Shown in pieces: positions 1-7,959 of a stretch of 34,562 bases of DNA. How positions within the stretch are numbered: position 1 is the stretch's first letter; every line of letters starts with the position of its first letter. The notes under the pieces are model-generated. The model ran no database searches. It was not told where the DNA came from and saw nothing but the letters and a program-made list of their open reading frames with translations. Source of the stretch: Lachnospiraceae bacterium. Its GTDB lineage: Bacteria; Bacillota; Clostridia; Lachnospirales; Lachnospiraceae. The stretch lies in NCBI GenBank assembly GCA_028689655.1, contig JAQVCT010000029.1:1-34562 (forward strand), in the 5' to 3' direction. The translations under genes were made by a program, and so were the position numbers.

Positions 1-608
1 ATGGTGTGGGTCTGCATCCTGGTATATTCGTCGTTTGACAGTCTCCCAGGGGTCCATAATAAGGAATTGGGAAGTTTCAGCTTGCCGATATCATAGATAA
101 AGCCGGACAAGGTGAGTATTCGGGTGGATTCTTTGGTCAATCCAAGCCAGATAGAAAAAACATTGCTGATCAGTGCGGCATTCAGGCAATGGGCATAGGT
201 GAGATTATCTTCGGTGGGAAGCATATAATACAGCATATTTAATAATTGTTCTCCTGTTTTGGCACAGGAGCGAATGTCGTCATGGATTTTCAGCAGATAG
301 GATGTACTGATCATATGATCATTCTGAAGAAAATCATCGATCATATATTTATATGCATTTAGATTATTCTGATAGATGGTAACAAATTTTTTGAATTCAG
401 GAGACAGGCGAACCCGTTCAAAACGGGTGACCGCATAATCAGAGGCATCCTTCACACTTACGCACATAATAGAGTAACGTGAAAGCTTGGCGATTAAATT
501 TGAGTCCACAATTGTATTTGCCTGACATATCAGACTGCCATGATAGGAATATACATTTTCCGCAATTTCCATACCCGTCTTTAATTCCATGCGTGCGACG
601 ACTTTCAT
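1..608 (-). CDS. HD-GYP-like c-di-GMP phosphodiesterase family protein (partial, 3' end outside window)
   Basis: The reverse strand is open from an ATG at 608-606, with GGGGAA just upstream as ribosome site, to the window edge, giving the first 202 residues. Residues 1-55 resemble the small N-terminal domain found before many HD-GYP domains (a GM near residue 13, then a buried strand pattern). From about residue 138 the sequence follows HD-GYP helices: H140, then FIYDIGKLKLPNSLL at 170-184, then a PGRLSNDEY stretch and H201. HD-GYP proteins normally hydrolyse cyclic di-GMP using an HD dyad that binds metal. Here the dyad position reads Y172-D173 instead of H-D, so activity may be lost or altered. 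The GYP signature itself would lie outside the window. Family assignment is fairly sure; function is inference. Confidence 0.72.
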   Translation of the reverse strand, partial: MKVVARMELKTGMEIAENVYSYHGSLICQANTIVDSNLIAKLSRYSIMCVSVKDASDYAVTRFERVRLSPEFKKFVTIYQNNLNAYKYMIDDFLQNDHMISTSYLLKIHDDIRSCAKTGEQLLNMLYYMLPTEDNLTYAHCLNAALISNVFSIWLGLTKESTRILTLSGFIYDIGKLKLPNSLLWTPGRLSNDEYTRMQTHT

Positions 609-788
609 AAGATTCCCCTTTTTTGTTCCTCGGCAATATGTATAATTATTAATAGTTTTATACTAGTATCTAATTGAATTAAAGTCAATATTTACTTTAA
701 TCACCTATTAAAAATACCTATTAAAAATAAATTAATTGTGATAAGATGAACTAGGTTTACAATATTATTTCTACGAGGGGATTTATTT
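609..788. promoter_or_regulatory. Divergent intergenic region with palindrome and 13-bp tandem duplication
   Basis: This AT-rich gap separates the divergent HD-GYP-like gene and the gerW operon and must hold both promoters, although I see no convincing -35/-10 pair. Two structures stand out: a perfect inverted repeat TTAAAGT (679-685) / ACTTTAA (694-700) with an 8-nt loop, which is operator-like, and a perfect tandem duplication of CCTATTAAAAATA at 704-716 and 717-729. Confidence 0.5.
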
Positions 789-1106
789 GTGAAATTCTAT
801 AGATATTTATATACATCCGAGAAATATCAGGACAAAAAACAGAAAATATGTAAAAAGTTAAAGTGGAATATAGGGCAGTTAAATGTGTATGTGATTACAT
901 TATCCGAAGGAGATGATCTTCTGGATATTTTTCATTGTGCGCTGTTAAAACAGAAGACTTTTCCACGTAAACATCTCTTCGTAGTAGGGATCGCCGATGG
1001 CTATGGGGAAGCATTGGAGTTATCCCGCACAATTGTGCAGGACATTTATACGCGAACAGGTTCCGCCTCCGTGAAAGAATATATTTTACAGCAGCAGCAA
1101 AAATAG
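789..1106 (+). CDS. Hypothetical protein, 105 aa, first gene of the gerW operon
   Basis: The reading frame starts with GTG, preceded by GAGGGG at 775-780. I do not recognise the family. The protein has a basic N-terminus (MKFYRYLYTSEKY, then several K residues), no signal peptide and no membrane segment; the middle (QLNVYVITLSEGDDLLDIFHC) looks like alternating strand and helix, as in a small alpha/beta protein. It ends in QQQQK. It is followed after a few bases by the DUF2953 gene and then gerW, so it is probably co-transcribed with sporulation functions. Function unknown. Confidence 0.75.
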   Translation: MKFYRYLYTSEKYQDKKQKICKKLKWNIGQLNVYVITLSEGDDLLDIFHCALLKQKTFPRKHLFVVGIADGYGEALELSRTIVQDIYTRTGSASVKEYILQQQQK

Positions 1107-1116
1107 GGGAATGTAT

Positions 1117-2169
1117 ATGTTGAAAATTATTTTGCTATTGAAAATAATAGGAATCGTCCTTTTGATCGTCCTGTTACTTGCAATATGCCTACTCATATTA
1201 ATCTTGTTCTGCCCGATCCGATATGGGTTAAGAGCCAGCTATGATGATGATCTGGAAGCCTATGCAAGCGTACACTGGCTTTTGCATATCCTGTCTGTAC
1301 GCGCAACTTACAAAGGCGAGTCCAATGTGGTGGTAAGAGTATTCGGTATCCCGATTTATCGTAGCGATGCACCCAAAAAGGAGACTGATAAGACAGAGAA
1401 TAATAGTAGGAAGAATAGGAATAAAAAGAACGAACAAACTACTAAAGATAGGAAGACCAGTCAGGCAGAGAATTCCGAGACAAAGATCTCAGTAGAAAAG
1501 GAAAACACCGTTTTTCAAAAAACAGATCCAAAAGAGACCGAGGATAAACAAGGGGAAAAAGAACAGGATCCACAAGGACACAAAGATTCGAAAAATGCAA
1601 ATTCCAACAGTATTAAAGATGAAATCCCTGATGACGAGAAAAACACTTCCATAGAAAGTGATTCAAAAATTGAAAGCACTTCGCAAACAGAACGGATCGT
1701 CAGGAAAATATCAGCTTTTTGTGAGAAAATTTATAAATTCTTTCAAAAGATCAAGTACACAATCCTTGGAATCTATGATACTATAAAAACAATCTATCAC
1801 AACCTTGCATATTACAATCATGTTCTTCACAGTACAGAAATGCAGGAAGCTATTTCCTTATGCCGTAAGCAGTTCATCACCATATGGAAGAATATCCGTC
1901 CGCGCAAATATCAGTTATATTTGCATATCGGGAACGAAGACCCCAGTGTTATCGGCGAGATTATGGCATTTTTCGGAATGCTGTATCCATTTGTGGGATC
2001 ATATGTCACCATAGCACCAGAGTTTGACAGGTCTGTTCTGGAGGTTGATTGTAAGGCAAAGGGCAGAATAACAGTATTTATTCTACTAAAAGTGTTACTT
2101 ACCATATATTTTAATAAAAATTTAAAAAGAGTGTTGCAGTTGTTGAAAAAGGAGGATTTACATGTCTGA
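1117..2169 (+). CDS. DUF2953 domain membrane protein (YtfI-like)
   Basis: A membrane-anchored protein of unknown biochemical role that in Firmicutes is commonly next to gerW/ytfJ. One hydrophobic segment covers roughly residues 2-31 (LLLKIIGIVLLIVLLLAICL). A long, highly charged K/E/D/N/S-rich linker follows (about residues 88-195) and looks disordered. The C-terminal part, about residues 205-350, contains the DUF2953-like region (YQLYLHIGNEDPSVIGEI). I choose ATG 1117 over ATG 1111 because GGGGA at 1106-1110 leaves six bases before 1117 but none before 1111. The 3' end overlaps gerW by 8 bp, which suggests coupled translation. The linker is longer and more charged than I would expect for the family. 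Confidence 0.8.
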   Translation: MLKIILLLKIIGIVLLIVLLLAICLLILILFCPIRYGLRASYDDDLEAYASVHWLLHILSVRATYKGESNVVVRVFGIPIYRSDAPKKETDKTENNSRKNRNKKNEQTTKDRKTSQAENSETKISVEKENTVFQKTDPKETEDKQGEKEQDPQGHKDSKNANSNSIKDEIPDDEKNTSIESDSKIESTSQTERIVRKISAFCEKIYKFFQKIKYTILGIYDTIKTIYHNLAYYNHVLHSTEMQEAISLCRKQFITIWKNIRPRKYQLYLHIGNEDPSVIGEIMAFFGMLYPFVGSYVTIAPEFDRSVLEVDCKAKGRITVFILLKVLLTIYFNKNLKRVLQLLKKEDLHV

Positions 2170-2551
2170 AAATAATTTCTCAGGAGTGGTTGATTCATTG
2201 ATGAAGGGAATGGGTTCCTTTCTGTCATCCAAAACAGTAGTGGGAGAAGCTACCAAAATAGGAGATACGATCATATTGCCCTTGGTGGATGTTTCCTTTG
2301 GCGTGGGTGCCGGGGCCAACACCAATGACAAGAAAAATGGCGGTGCTGGTGGAATGTGTGGAAAGATGACACCAAGTGCTGTGCTGGTGATCAAAAATGG
2401 ACAGACGAAGTTAGTGAATATCAAGAACCAGGATACCGTTACGAAAGTGCTGGATATGATTCCTGATATCATCGATAAAGTTACCACCAAAAAAGAGGAT
2501 ATGATGTCTGACGACGAAGCTGTAGAAGTTGCATTTCCGGAAGATAAATAG
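2162..2551 (+). CDS. gerW: GerW family sporulation protein (YtfJ)
   Basis: GerW/YtfJ is a forespore-expressed protein needed for normal spore germination in Bacillus. The 129-residue product shows the family features: an N-terminal helix (VVDSLMKGMGSFLSSKTVVG), the strand TIILPLVDVSFGVGAGAN, a glycine-rich turn (NGGAGGMCGK, about 60-69) and the hydrophobic TPSAVLVIKNGQ segment. The glycine-rich turn here carries a cysteine and is fairly short. AAGGAGGA lies just upstream inside the end of the DUF2953 gene. Spore formation by the host is also supported by the ylbJ-like gene near 16.5 kb. Confidence 0.92.
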   Translation: MSENNFSGVVDSLMKGMGSFLSSKTVVGEATKIGDTIILPLVDVSFGVGAGANTNDKKNGGAGGMCGKMTPSAVLVIKNGQTKLVNIKNQDTVTKVLDMIPDIIDKVTTKKEDMMSDDEAVEVAFPEDK

Positions 2552-2607
2552 TATTCTTATAGCATTTTTACCATATACTATAGAGAAAAGCTGAAGTTGG
2601 GATTCTC

Positions 2608-2748
2608 TTGAAAAAAATTATTGGATTTATTTGTTTTTTTATCGCAATTGGGATGATTTTGATGTTGATGATTTCCAATGAATTTATTGGAGTTATTTTG
2701 ATAGGGATTTTTTTGTTAATTGGATACAATTTGTATTTTTGCAAATGA
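2608..2748 (+). CDS. Small two-helix membrane protein, 46 aa
   Basis: A short frame starting with TTG at 2608 encodes 46 residues, MKKIIGFICFFIAIG at the N-terminus and LLIGYNLYFCK at the C-terminus. It is almost entirely two hydrophobic helices separated by SNEF, with a positive start (KK) and a cysteine near the end. It sits between gerW and the J-domain gene in the same direction with short gaps (56 and 16 bp), as expected for an operon member. The ribosome site is weak (TTGGGA). I recall similar tiny KK-IGF-hydrophobic-LLIGYN proteins in Lachnospiraceae, but this is memory, not a search. Function unknown. Confidence 0.6.
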   Translation: MKKIIGFICFFIAIGMILMLMISNEFIGVILIGIFLLIGYNLYFCK

Positions 2749-2764
2749 TATGGAGTGAATTTTT

Positions 2765-3193
2765 GTGGACAATCTTGATGAATTATATCAAAATTTTTTA
2801 CTGGAAAAAAAAGAATTTGAACATTATAGGAAAGAAAAAGAGAACGAGCTGTTGCTCCAGGAGAAAGTATTAGAGAATGATCGGTCTTTATTTGATAAGC
2901 GGCTGAAAATATTACAGTCTGCTTATCAACAGTTGGCGATAGACCGTGAGAAGGTGGAGCGTGAAAAACGCACCTATCATATGAATGAATCCTATGATCG
3001 TGAAAGCACGGTGATACAGTATGTGAGCATTCATTCCTTTTTCAAAGGTGTGAACAGTATGCTGGCACTGAAAAAGCGTTATAAAGATTTATTGAAGATC
3101 TTTCATCCAGACAATCTGTGTGGAGATAAGGATACGGTTCAGATGATCAACAAAGAATACCGTGTTCTAAAAGAGAAGTATTATGAAAGCTAA
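2765..3193 (+). CDS. Coiled-coil protein with C-terminal J-domain-like segment
   Basis: The first ~75 residues are a charged heptad-like helix (LLEKKEFEHYRKEKENELL...), predicted coiled coil. The last ~45 residues (ALKKRYKDLLKIFHPDNL, then MINKEYRVLKEKY) match helices II-III of a DnaJ J-domain with the diagnostic HPD tripeptide, which in J-proteins stimulates the ATPase of an Hsp70. No zinc-finger or substrate-binding DnaJ domains are present, so this is a minimal J-like co-chaperone or adaptor rather than DnaJ. Start is GTG, with GGAGTG at 2752-2757. It is the last gene before a strong terminator. The specific partner is unknown. Confidence 0.7.
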   Translation: MDNLDELYQNFLLEKKEFEHYRKEKENELLLQEKVLENDRSLFDKRLKILQSAYQQLAIDREKVEREKRTYHMNESYDRESTVIQYVSIHSFFKGVNSMLALKKRYKDLLKIFHPDNLCGDKDTVQMINKEYRVLKEKYYES

Positions 3194-3200
3194 AACAAAT

Positions 3201-3230
3201 AAAAAAGACTATCAAAAGATAGTCTTTTTT
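3201..3230. terminator. Bidirectional rho-independent terminator
   Basis: A13-position stem: A-rich arm ending GACTATC (3201-3213), loop AAAA, arm GATAGTC followed by a T run (3218-3230). Because of the A run on one side and the T run on the other, it can end both the gerW operon (plus) and rpmB (minus). Confidence 0.92.
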
Positions 3231-3242
3231 AACATACTATAA

Positions 3243-3428
3243 TTATGCTCTTTCAACTCTGCCTGACTTTAAGCAGTTTGTACAAACATGCATTTTCTTT
3301 GCAGCTCCATTTACATTACATTTAACGTTTTTAACATTTGAATTCCAGATATGATTGGATCTTCTATGAGAATGGCTTACCGCATTACCAAAATGAACGC
3401 CTTTTCCACAAATTTCACATTTAGCCAT
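3243..3428 (-). CDS. rpmB: 50S ribosomal protein L28
   Basis: The 61-residue product starts MAKCEICGKGVHFGNAVSHS and ends CTNCLKSGRVERA, the normal length and pattern of bacterial L28. The two cysteine pairs (CEIC at 4-7 and CTNC near 49-52) make this the zinc-binding type. It is a component of the large ribosomal subunit. GGGAGGTG lies just upstream of the ATG. It is transcribed alone, away from yloU-fakA, the arrangement usual in Firmicutes. Confidence 0.98.
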   Translation of the reverse strand: MAKCEICGKGVHFGNAVSHSHRRSNHIWNSNVKNVKCNVNGAAKKMHVCTNCLKSGRVERA

Positions 3429-3477
3429 ATTGACACCTCCCTAGATAAATTAAGTCATATAGACTCACAACACGATT

Positions 3478-3506
3478 ATTCTATCAGAAAGAAGTAAATA
3501 ATGCAA
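3478..3506 (-). promoter_or_regulatory. rpmB promoter
   Basis: On the reverse strand: TTGCAT (3506-3501), 17-bp spacer, TAGAAT (3483-3478), a good sigma-A type promoter about 50 bp before the rpmB start codon. Confidence 0.8.
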
Positions 3507-3557
3507 GCGAAAAAAAGTTTTTTTTATTTATATGTTTCATTTTATATGAAAAGCAGT

Positions 3558-3563
3558 TATAAT
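3558..3563 (+). promoter_or_regulatory. -10 element of the yloU-fakA operon
   Basis: A consensus TATAAT. The -35 at the expected distance (TTTCAT, 3535-3540) is poor, so the promoter may depend on another feature. The leader repeat array begins at the very next base. Confidence 0.65.
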
Positions 3564-3693
3564 ATGACCATGTTACAACGTGACATGGTCGAGATATGAT
3601 TAGGTTACAATGTAGCATGGTCGAGATATAACCAGATTGCAGAGTAACTTGGGTCAGCATATGACCGAACTACAAAGTAATCAATATCAGGAC
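3564..3693 (+). repeat. Leader array of four degenerate 32-33 nt tandem repeats before yloU
   Basis: Units begin with ATGACC or a variant at 3564, 3596, 3628 and 3661, with lengths 32, 32, 33 and 33 nt, and no spacers. Each has a central TTACAAxGTAA-like core that can fold. The first unit is a strong hairpin: GACCATGTTAC, loop AAC, GTGACATGGTC (one U-G pair). The fourth unit is close to the units before the topoisomerase genes at 9455. The array lies within the expected 5' untranslated region, about 60 bases before the yloU start codon. Together with the rpmB and yloU promoters it accounts for the 325-bp gap. Confidence 0.8.
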
Positions 3694-3753
3694 ATGATGT
3701 TAATATCTGTGCGCAGGTATTACAAATAATATCAGTAGAGTAGGAGGTTCAAT

Positions 3754-4110
3754 ATGAAAGGTACTATGGATACACATATGGGTAATATTGTGATAGATGA
3801 TGAAGTCATTGCTAAGTATGCAGGGTCAGTTGCTATGGAATGCTTTGGTATCGTGGGTATGGCTGCAGTTAATATGAAAGATGAAGTGGTAAAGCTTCTT
3901 AAATTAGACAGTATTACAAGAGGCATTTCTATTACCGTGAACAATAATAATTTAATACTTGATTTTCATGTAATTGTATCCTATGGTGTTAGTATTCTGG
4001 CTGTGGCTGATAATCTGATCAGCAGTGTGACATATAAAGTGGAAGAGTTTACAGGTCTTAAAGTAGAGAAAATAAACATCTTTGTGGAAGGTGTGCGAGT
4101 TATTGATTAA
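3754..4110 (+). CDS. yloU: Asp23/Gls24 family envelope stress protein (YloU)
   Basis: A 118-residue Asp23/Gls24 family protein. The family is found near the cell envelope, and members are often encoded beside the fatty acid kinase gene. Visible features: GNIVIDDEVIAKYAGSVAME at the N-terminus, the conserved CFGIVGMA turn, and the C-terminal strand-helix GVSILAVADNLISSVTYKVEEFTG followed by VEKINIFVEGVRV. AGGAGG is 6-7 bases before the ATG. The next gene follows after 13 bp, with its ribosome site directly after the yloU stop. Biochemical role in this host is not known. Confidence 0.92.
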   Translation: MKGTMDTHMGNIVIDDEVIAKYAGSVAMECFGIVGMAAVNMKDEVVKLLKLDSITRGISITVNNNNLILDFHVIVSYGVSILAVADNLISSVTYKVEEFTGLKVEKINIFVEGVRVID

Positions 4111-4123
4111 GGAGGAAGTTGTT

Positions 4124-5776
4124 GTGGCTTTAAATACAATCGATGCTAGGATGTTTTCAAAGATGTTCTTAGCCGGTGCAAAAAATCTTGAACATAAAAA
4201 AGAATGGATCAATGAATTAAATGTTTTTCCGGTACCAGACGGTGATACCGGAACCAACATGACGATGACGATCATGTCGGCTGCAAAGGAAGTGGCAGCG
4301 CTGGAAGATCCGGATATGAAAACTTTGGCAAAGGCAATTTCTTCAGGCTCTCTTCGCGGAGCAAGAGGTAATTCGGGAGTCATCTTATCACAGTTACTGC
4401 GTGGTCTTACAAAAGGTGTCAATGAACATGATGAAATCGATACCCACATTTTTGCGGACGCTTTTGAAAAAGCGGTGGAGACAGCCTATAAAGCAGTGAT
4501 GAAGCCAAAGGAAGGAACGATCCTTACCGTGGCAAAAGGAGCTGCCGACAAGGCGCGTGAGCTGGCGGATGCAGGCTGTGATGATTTGAATTCTTTCTTT
4601 GGGCAGATCATCGAGCATGCAGCCTATGTGCTGAATCAGACCCCTGAGATGCTTCCTGTTTTAAAGCAGGCCGGGGTGGTAGATTCCGGCGGACAGGGAC
4701 TGTTGGAAGTCCTAAAAGGTGCTTACGATATCTTCCAGGGCAAGGAGTTAGACCTTTCCATCGTGGATGTGGCACCGGTTGCTTCCAGGATGGCGGCAGA
4801 GTCACAGGAGGAAGTGAATATTAAATTCGGTTACTGTACCGAGTTCATTATTTTATTGGAGAGAAACTTCAATATTAAAAACGAGATTGATTTCAAGGAA
4901 TATCTGGAATCCATCGGCGATTCTATTGTGGTGGTAGCGGATGATGATGTGGTAAAAGTACATGTGCATACCAATGATCCGGGACTTGCCATTCAGAAAG
5001 CCTTAAAATATGGTTCTTTATCTAATATGAAGATTGATAATATGAGACTGGAGCATCAGGAAAAGCTCATCAGGATGTCTGAAAAAGGAGCGGCAGTGGA
5101 GACATCTGCTGAGAAAAAAGAAGTGGGATTTATCGCCGTATCTGTGGGCGAGGGCATTAATGAAATTCTAAGAAGCCTTGGCGTTGACTATATCATCGAA
5201 GGTGGGCAGACCATGAACCCCAGCACGGAAGATATGCTGAATGCCATTGAAAAAGTCGATGCAGATACCATATTTATCCTGCCCAACAACAAAAATATTA
5301 TCCTGGCTGCCAATCAGGCGCAATCCCTGGTGGAAGATAAAAATATTATGGTGATTCCTACGAAAACAGTACCCCAGGGCATCACGGCTGTGATCAATTA
5401 TGTACCGGATCTGACGCCGGAAGAAAATGAAGCCAATATGCTGGAAGAAATCAAAAATGTGCGCACAGGTCAGGTGACTTATGCGGTGAGAGATACCGTC
5501 ATTGATGATAAGACCATCAAACAGGGCGATTTCATGGGTATTACCGACAAGGGCATACGGGCAGTTGACACGCAGATGGATCAGGTCACATTCGAAATGA
5601 TCGAAGATATGATTGACGAGGATGTGGAATTGATCAGTATCTATTATGGAAGCGATGTAGATGAGGAAGATGCCGAGAAGCTGCGTGCAAAGGTGGAAGC
5701 ACAGCATGTTGACTGTGATGTAGAGTTACAATTTGGCGGTCAGCCTATTTATTACTATATTGTTTCTGCAGAATAA
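4124..5776 (+). CDS. fakA: Fatty acid kinase catalytic subunit FakA (YloV, DAK2 domain)
   Basis: FakA phosphorylates fatty acids held by a FakB (DegV family) protein, giving acyl phosphate for phospholipid synthesis. The 550-residue length fits. The DhaL/DAK2-like kinase domain is at the N-terminus: FPVPDGDTGTNM at 35-46 (D39, D41 bind Mg-ATP), the GSLRGARGNSGVILSQLLRG loop, and DSGGQGLLEVLKG near 180. The C-terminal half is the FakA/DegV-like region. I choose GTG 4124 (VALNTIDARMF) because GGAGGA at 4111 is seven bases before it and this is the usual start of the family; an upstream ATG at 4082 lies inside yloU. A DegV/FakB-like gene lies 2 kb downstream. Confidence 0.93.
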   Translation: MALNTIDARMFSKMFLAGAKNLEHKKEWINELNVFPVPDGDTGTNMTMTIMSAAKEVAALEDPDMKTLAKAISSGSLRGARGNSGVILSQLLRGLTKGVNEHDEIDTHIFADAFEKAVETAYKAVMKPKEGTILTVAKGAADKARELADAGCDDLNSFFGQIIEHAAYVLNQTPEMLPVLKQAGVVDSGGQGLLEVLKGAYDIFQGKELDLSIVDVAPVASRMAAESQEEVNIKFGYCTEFIILLERNFNIKNEIDFKEYLESIGDSIVVVADDDVVKVHVHTNDPGLAIQKALKYGSLSNMKIDNMRLEHQEKLIRMSEKGAAVETSAEKKEVGFIAVSVGEGINEILRSLGVDYIIEGGQTMNPSTEDMLNAIEKVDADTIFILPNNKNIILAANQAQSLVEDKNIMVIPTKTVPQGITAVINYVPDLTPEENEANMLEEIKNVRTGQVTYAVRDTVIDDKTIKQGDFMGITDKGIRAVDTQMDQVTFEMIEDMIDEDVELISIYYGSDVDEEDAEKLRAKVEAQHVDCDVELQFGGQPIYYYIVSAE

Positions 5777-5786
5777 AGTACCAGTG

Positions 5787-5831
5787 AACATCTTTGGCAC
5801 AATGATAGGATTGTGTCAGAGGTGTTTTTTT
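5787..5831 (+). terminator. Probable rho-independent terminator after fakA
   Basis: An imperfect stem, AACATCTTTGGCACAAT against ATTGTGTCAGAGGTGTT with a 6-nt loop, runs into a T run at 5824-5831. recG begins 27 bp later, so it may attenuate rather than fully separate the two genes. Confidence 0.75.
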
Positions 5832-5857
5832 AATCAAGGACAGGAAGGACAGCTTCT

Positions 5858-7915
5858 ATGGAATTACAGGACTCCGTCACCGTATTAAAAGGGATCGGTG
5901 AGAAGAATGCAAAATTATTTTCCAAATTAAATATTCATACGATTCAGGATCTGATCACGTATTATCCACGAGACTATGAACGGCTGGAGGATGAGATCCC
6001 CATCTCACAGGTGCGGGAACATGAGATCGTTGCCGTGGGTGCACGTCTTACAGCCCCTTTTCAATCCAAGCGCATCCGTCAGTTAAACATCACCACAGGA
6101 ATTATTCAGGATGCCACTGGTAAGCTGCAGCTCACTTTCTTTAATATGCCTTACATCAGTAAGACCGTTCGGATGGGTGCCTATTATATCTTTCGCGGTG
6201 AGGCGAAGCGCAATAAGGCGAATATGATGGTCATAGAGCAGCCAAAGGTCTATGAGCTACAGGAATATAGGGCGAAAAAGAACACGCTGCAGCCTGTCTA
6301 TGTATTGACGAAAGGACTCACCAATGCACTGATTCATAAAATGGAAATGCAGATTTTTGAACAACTGTCCATAGAAGAATTTCTTCCGGATTCCATACTG
6401 TGTAAATATGAATTTGCTTCTCTGGAGGAGGCCTATCGCAAGATTCATCTGCCAGTCACCCGGGAGGAAATCCTCTCCGCCAGGAAGAGACTGGTCTATA
6501 ATGAATTTTTCCTGTTCATGATGGCGATCAGAAGTAACAAAGAGAAAAACAGCGGCATTCCAAATGAACATAAAATGATAGAGACTGCCATTACCATACG
6601 CTTGCTGGAACAGCTTCCCTATGAACTCACTAAGGCACAGTGGAACGTGTGGAACGAGATCAAGGAGGATCTGGAAGGTCCCTACTGCATGAACCGGCTG
6701 GTGCAGGGAGATGTGGGGTCTGGAAAGACCATCATCGCCTTCTTATCCCTGCTGATGACCATATCCAACGGGTATCAAGGTGCTTTGATGGCACCCACGG
6801 AAGTGCTGGCGAGACAGCATTTTGAAAATATTCAGGATATGATGAAGGAGTATCACTTACCCATCTGCCCAGTCCTGTTAACAGGCTCCATCACCGCCAG
6901 GGAGAAAAGGGATGCTTATGGGCTGATCGAGTCAGGGGAGGCTAATCTCATTATCGGAACCCACGCCCTTATCCAGGAAAAAGTTCATTATCAAAAACTG
7001 GGATTAGTGGTCACTGACGAACAGCATCGATTTGGCGTGCGGCAGCGGGAGGCTCTGGCTGGAAAGGGCGACGGTGTCCATGTGCTGGTCATGAGTGCCA
7101 CGCCCATCCCCCGCACCCTGGCCATCATTCTCTATGGAGATCTGCATATATCTGTCATCGATGAATTGCCCGCCAACCGTCTGCCCATCAAGAACTGCGT
7201 GGTGAATACGGAGTATCGGAAGACCGCCTATGCTTTCATGCAAAAAGAGATTGCAAATGGCAGCCAGATCTATGTGATCTGCCCCATGGTGGAGGAGGGC
7301 GAACTGGAGGATGTAGAGAATGTTATGGATTACGCCGAGAAAATGAGAACTTTTTTCCCTGAAACCATACAGATACGGACATTACACGGCAAGATGAAGC
7401 CCCAGGAGAAGAACAGGATCATGGAAGCCTTTGAGAAGCACGATATTGACATTCTGGTGTCTACCACCGTGATTGAAGTAGGCATCAATGTGCCGAACGC
7501 AACGGTGATGATGGTGGAGAATGCGGAACGCTTTGGACTGGCACAGCTTCATCAATTGAGAGGCCGCGTAGGGCGTGGAAAGAAGCAATCCTACTGTATC
7601 TTTGTCAGCGGGAAAAATAAGAAAGAGACGATGGAACGTCTGGAAATATTAAATAAATCCAACGATGGATTTAAAATTGCGGAAGAAGATATGAAGTTAA
7701 GAGGTCCTGGAGATATTTTCGGAATTCGTCAGAGCGGTGACCTGGAGTTTAAAGTGGCAGATATCTACAATGACGCTTCTATTCTAAAAATGGCAAGTGA
7801 AGATGTTGATCTTGTTCTGTCGAAGGATCCATTCCTCGAATTATCTGAAAATCAAAAGTTGAAGGCGTTTCAATCAGAAAATAAAATGTTACAGGTTGAC
7901 TTTAGAAGTATCTAA
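5858..7915 (+). CDS. recG: ATP-dependent DNA helicase RecG
   Basis: RecG remodels stalled replication forks and branch-migrates Holliday junctions. At 685 residues the length is normal. The N-terminal wedge/OB-fold region begins with a helix-hairpin-helix-like VLKGIGEKNAKLF. Walker A is GDVGSGKT at 284-291; the Walker B box is DEQH at 387-390; VMSATPIPRTLA is motif III; QLHQLRGRVGRGKKQS is motif VI. Start is ATG with AGGAAGGA upstream. It follows fakA, as in Bacillus, and precedes the DegV gene. Confidence 0.98.
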   Translation: MELQDSVTVLKGIGEKNAKLFSKLNIHTIQDLITYYPRDYERLEDEIPISQVREHEIVAVGARLTAPFQSKRIRQLNITTGIIQDATGKLQLTFFNMPYISKTVRMGAYYIFRGEAKRNKANMMVIEQPKVYELQEYRAKKNTLQPVYVLTKGLTNALIHKMEMQIFEQLSIEEFLPDSILCKYEFASLEEAYRKIHLPVTREEILSARKRLVYNEFFLFMMAIRSNKEKNSGIPNEHKMIETAITIRLLEQLPYELTKAQWNVWNEIKEDLEGPYCMNRLVQGDVGSGKTIIAFLSLLMTISNGYQGALMAPTEVLARQHFENIQDMMKEYHLPICPVLLTGSITAREKRDAYGLIESGEANLIIGTHALIQEKVHYQKLGLVVTDEQHRFGVRQREALAGKGDGVHVLVMSATPIPRTLAIILYGDLHISVIDELPANRLPIKNCVVNTEYRKTAYAFMQKEIANGSQIYVICPMVEEGELEDVENVMDYAEKMRTFFPETIQIRTLHGKMKPQEKNRIMEAFEKHDIDILVSTTVIEVGINVPNATVMMVENAERFGLAQLHQLRGRVGRGKKQSYCIFVSGKNKKETMERLEILNKSNDGFKIAEEDMKLRGPGDIFGIRQSGDLEFKVADIYNDASILKMASEDVDLVLSKDPFLELSENQKLKAFQSENKMLQVDFRSI

Positions 7916-7959
7916 CGCTACAATACTTCTTATGTATGCAACGATTAGGAGGAACTTTT

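Noticed and set aside
1228..1437. 69-aa reverse-strand hydrophobic frame
   Set aside because: It is the antisense of the DUF2953 gene, and its hydrophobic look comes from that gene's codons.
3564..3693. CRISPR array
   Set aside because: The 32-33 nt units are contiguous and diverged, with no unique spacers and no cas genes nearby.
4082..4123. Upstream ATG start for fakA
   Set aside because: It lies inside yloU and the ribosome site and family N-terminus both point to GTG 4124.
5168..5707. 179-aa reverse-strand frame within fakA
   Set aside because: Antisense to a conserved coding region, no ribosome site and no recognisable family.
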